DNA from: Ruminococcaceae bacterium UBA1236
GTDB lineage: Bacteria; Bacillota; Clostridia; Oscillospirales; Acutalibacteraceae
Assembly: GCA_002309055.1 (NCBI GenBank)
Contig: DBWO01000041.1
Span: forward strand, 1-29,417
Reading direction: 5' to 3'
DNA: 29,417 nt
Shown here: positions 28,580 to 29,417 of the stretch, piece after piece
Layout of the letters: every line of letters begins with the position of its first letter
How positions within the stretch are numbered: the stretch's first letter is position 1
Translations under genes and position numbers: made by a program
The notes under the pieces: generated by a model
The model's input: the letters and a program-made list of their open reading frames with translations, nothing else
Databases searched by the model: none
Told to the model about the DNA's origin: nothing

Positions 28580-29317
28580 ATGTCAGGCCATTCCAAATGG
28601 AGCACCATCAAGCGCAAAAAAGAAAAGACCGACAATGCCAGAGCGAAGGTTTTCACCAAAATCGGCAGAGAGATTGCCGTTGTAGTGCGTGAAGGCGGCC
28701 CCGACCCCAACAGCAACTCAAAGCTCAAGGATGTTATTGCCAAAGCAAAGGCAAATAATGTGCCCAATGATAATATTGACAGAATCATCAAAAAAGCAGC
28801 CGGCGAGCAGGGCGGCGCTAACTACGAAACCATCATTTATGAGGGTTACGGCCCCAAGGGCGTTGCCGTTATCGTAGAGGCGCTTACCGACAACAGAAAC
28901 AGGACTGCAGGCGATGTGCGTCACTATTTTGACAAATACGGCGGAAATATGGGCCAGTCCGGCTGCGTTTCCTTCCTTTTCAACAAAGAGGGCGTTATTC
29001 TCATCGAGGCAGAGGATGTTGACGAGGAGAAGCTTATGGAAGACGCTCTTGAAGCAGGTGCCACAGATTTTCTCACAGACGAAGGCGTTTTTGAAATACG
29101 CACGGATCCGTATGACTGCGGCGCCGTTAGCGAAGCTCTTGCCGAAAAGGGCTACAAGTTCCTTTCAGCTGAGGCAGCCTATATTCCCTCAACCTATGTC
29201 ACCCTCACTGAGCAGGAGGATATGGTAAGCATGAACAAGATGCTCGATATGTTTGAGGATAATGATGACATTCAGGGCGTATGGCATAACTGGGAGAACA
29301 TGGACGACGCTGAGTGA
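28580..29317 (+). CDS. yebC: YebC/PmpR family protein
   Basis: This 245-aa protein has the typical YebC opening MSGHSKWSTIKRKKEKTDNA, the KLKDVIAKAKANNVPNDNIDR segment (about 48-68), YEGYGPKGVAVIVEALTDNRNRT, and GGNMGQSGCVSFLFN near residue 130. The family was long annotated as transcriptional regulators. Recent work, as I recall, links YebC proteins to rescue of ribosomes stalled at proline stretches, so a translation role is the better inference. Length is normal. It has its own consensus promoter and is followed by a strong terminator, so it is a single-gene unit that may also receive read-through from the uvrC operon. An AGGTATT weakly serves as ribosome binding site. Confidence 0.96.
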   Translation: MSGHSKWSTIKRKKEKTDNARAKVFTKIGREIAVVVREGGPDPNSNSKLKDVIAKAKANNVPNDNIDRIIKKAAGEQGGANYETIIYEGYGPKGVAVIVEALTDNRNRTAGDVRHYFDKYGGNMGQSGCVSFLFNKEGVILIEAEDVDEEKLMEDALEAGATDFLTDEGVFEIRTDPYDCGAVSEALAEKGYKFLSAEAAYIPSTYVTLTEQEDMVSMNKMLDMFEDNDDIQGVWHNWENMDDAE

Positions 29318-29363
29318 CGGGACTTACGCATTTAAGCGAAAAACAAACGGACAATTAAAGGTT

Positions 29364-29404
29364 AAGGGCTTGTATGCAGTTTCACATGCAGGCCCTTGAT
29401 TTTT
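29364..29404 (+). terminator. terminator after yebC
   Basis: A 13-bp stem (29364-29376 with 29385-29397, two G-T wobbles) has an 8-nt loop and is followed by GATTTTTGTT. Confidence 0.9.
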
Positions 29405-29417
29405 GTTATGCTTATTC

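Noticed and set aside
1..29417. tRNA, rRNA, prophage, transposase or toxin-antitoxin genes
   Set aside because: None was recognised on reading both strands; apart from the rep-like segment no mobile-element protein is present.

Overview
The window is about 29.4 kb of a Clostridia chromosome, most likely an Oscillospiraceae/Ruminococcaceae gut-type Firmicute. This rests on a GyrB TOPRIM variant (EGDSAAGSASQGRD) of the kind I recall from that family, mini-RNase III, a YitT-type membrane protein, a two-domain 2-hydroxyacyl-CoA dehydratase activase, strong GGAGG ribosome binding sites with some GTG/TTG starts, and a four-Cys/His form of S18. No search could be run, so the taxon is inferred.

Positions 1-11.2 kb (+ strand) hold housekeeping genes: the 3' part of gyrB, then gyrA, mgsA, hisS, aspS, serC and serA. 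Spacing is tight and I see no terminator before serA. A secreted lipoprotein and a zinc-ribbon/TM2 membrane protein follow, closed by a strong terminator at 11.23 kb.

Positions 11.4-12.2 kb, at the meeting point of two convergent gene blocks, are the most unusual part. A TTG-started, short RepA_N-type replication initiator (124 aa) is followed by an AT-rich tract, 3.5 iterons of exactly 23 bp, and an inverted pair of DnaA-box-like sites. This is the layout of a plasmid-type theta origin embedded in the chromosome. A cluster of small hairpins lies next to it.

Positions 12.2-17.1 kb (- strand) form one apparent operon read right to left: an ECF sigma factor, an overlapping 73-aa single-TM protein (candidate minimal anti-sigma), a 968-aa double activase protein, and a 425-aa dehydratase-like protein. 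The last two are separated only by an in-frame TAA that overlaps a ribosome binding site.

Positions 17.4-18.6 kb (- strand) carry rpsF-ssb-rpsR with a near-consensus promoter, a structured leader and a strong terminator.

Positions 18.6-22.2 kb (- strand) carry a zinc/manganese-type ABC uptake operon: a small Cys/His-rich two-TM protein, a 140-bp highly structured element, the metal-binding lipoprotein, ATPase, permease, and a terminal lipoprotein. Its promoter lies inside a perfect 12-bp inverted repeat. Upstream is a long-chain acyl-CoA synthetase (22.2-23.9 kb, -).

Positions 24.1-29.3 kb (+ strand) carry uvrC-obgE-mrnC-yitT as an operon from a TTGACA promoter, then yebC with its own promoter and terminator. 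No tRNA, rRNA, CRISPR array or transposase gene was seen.
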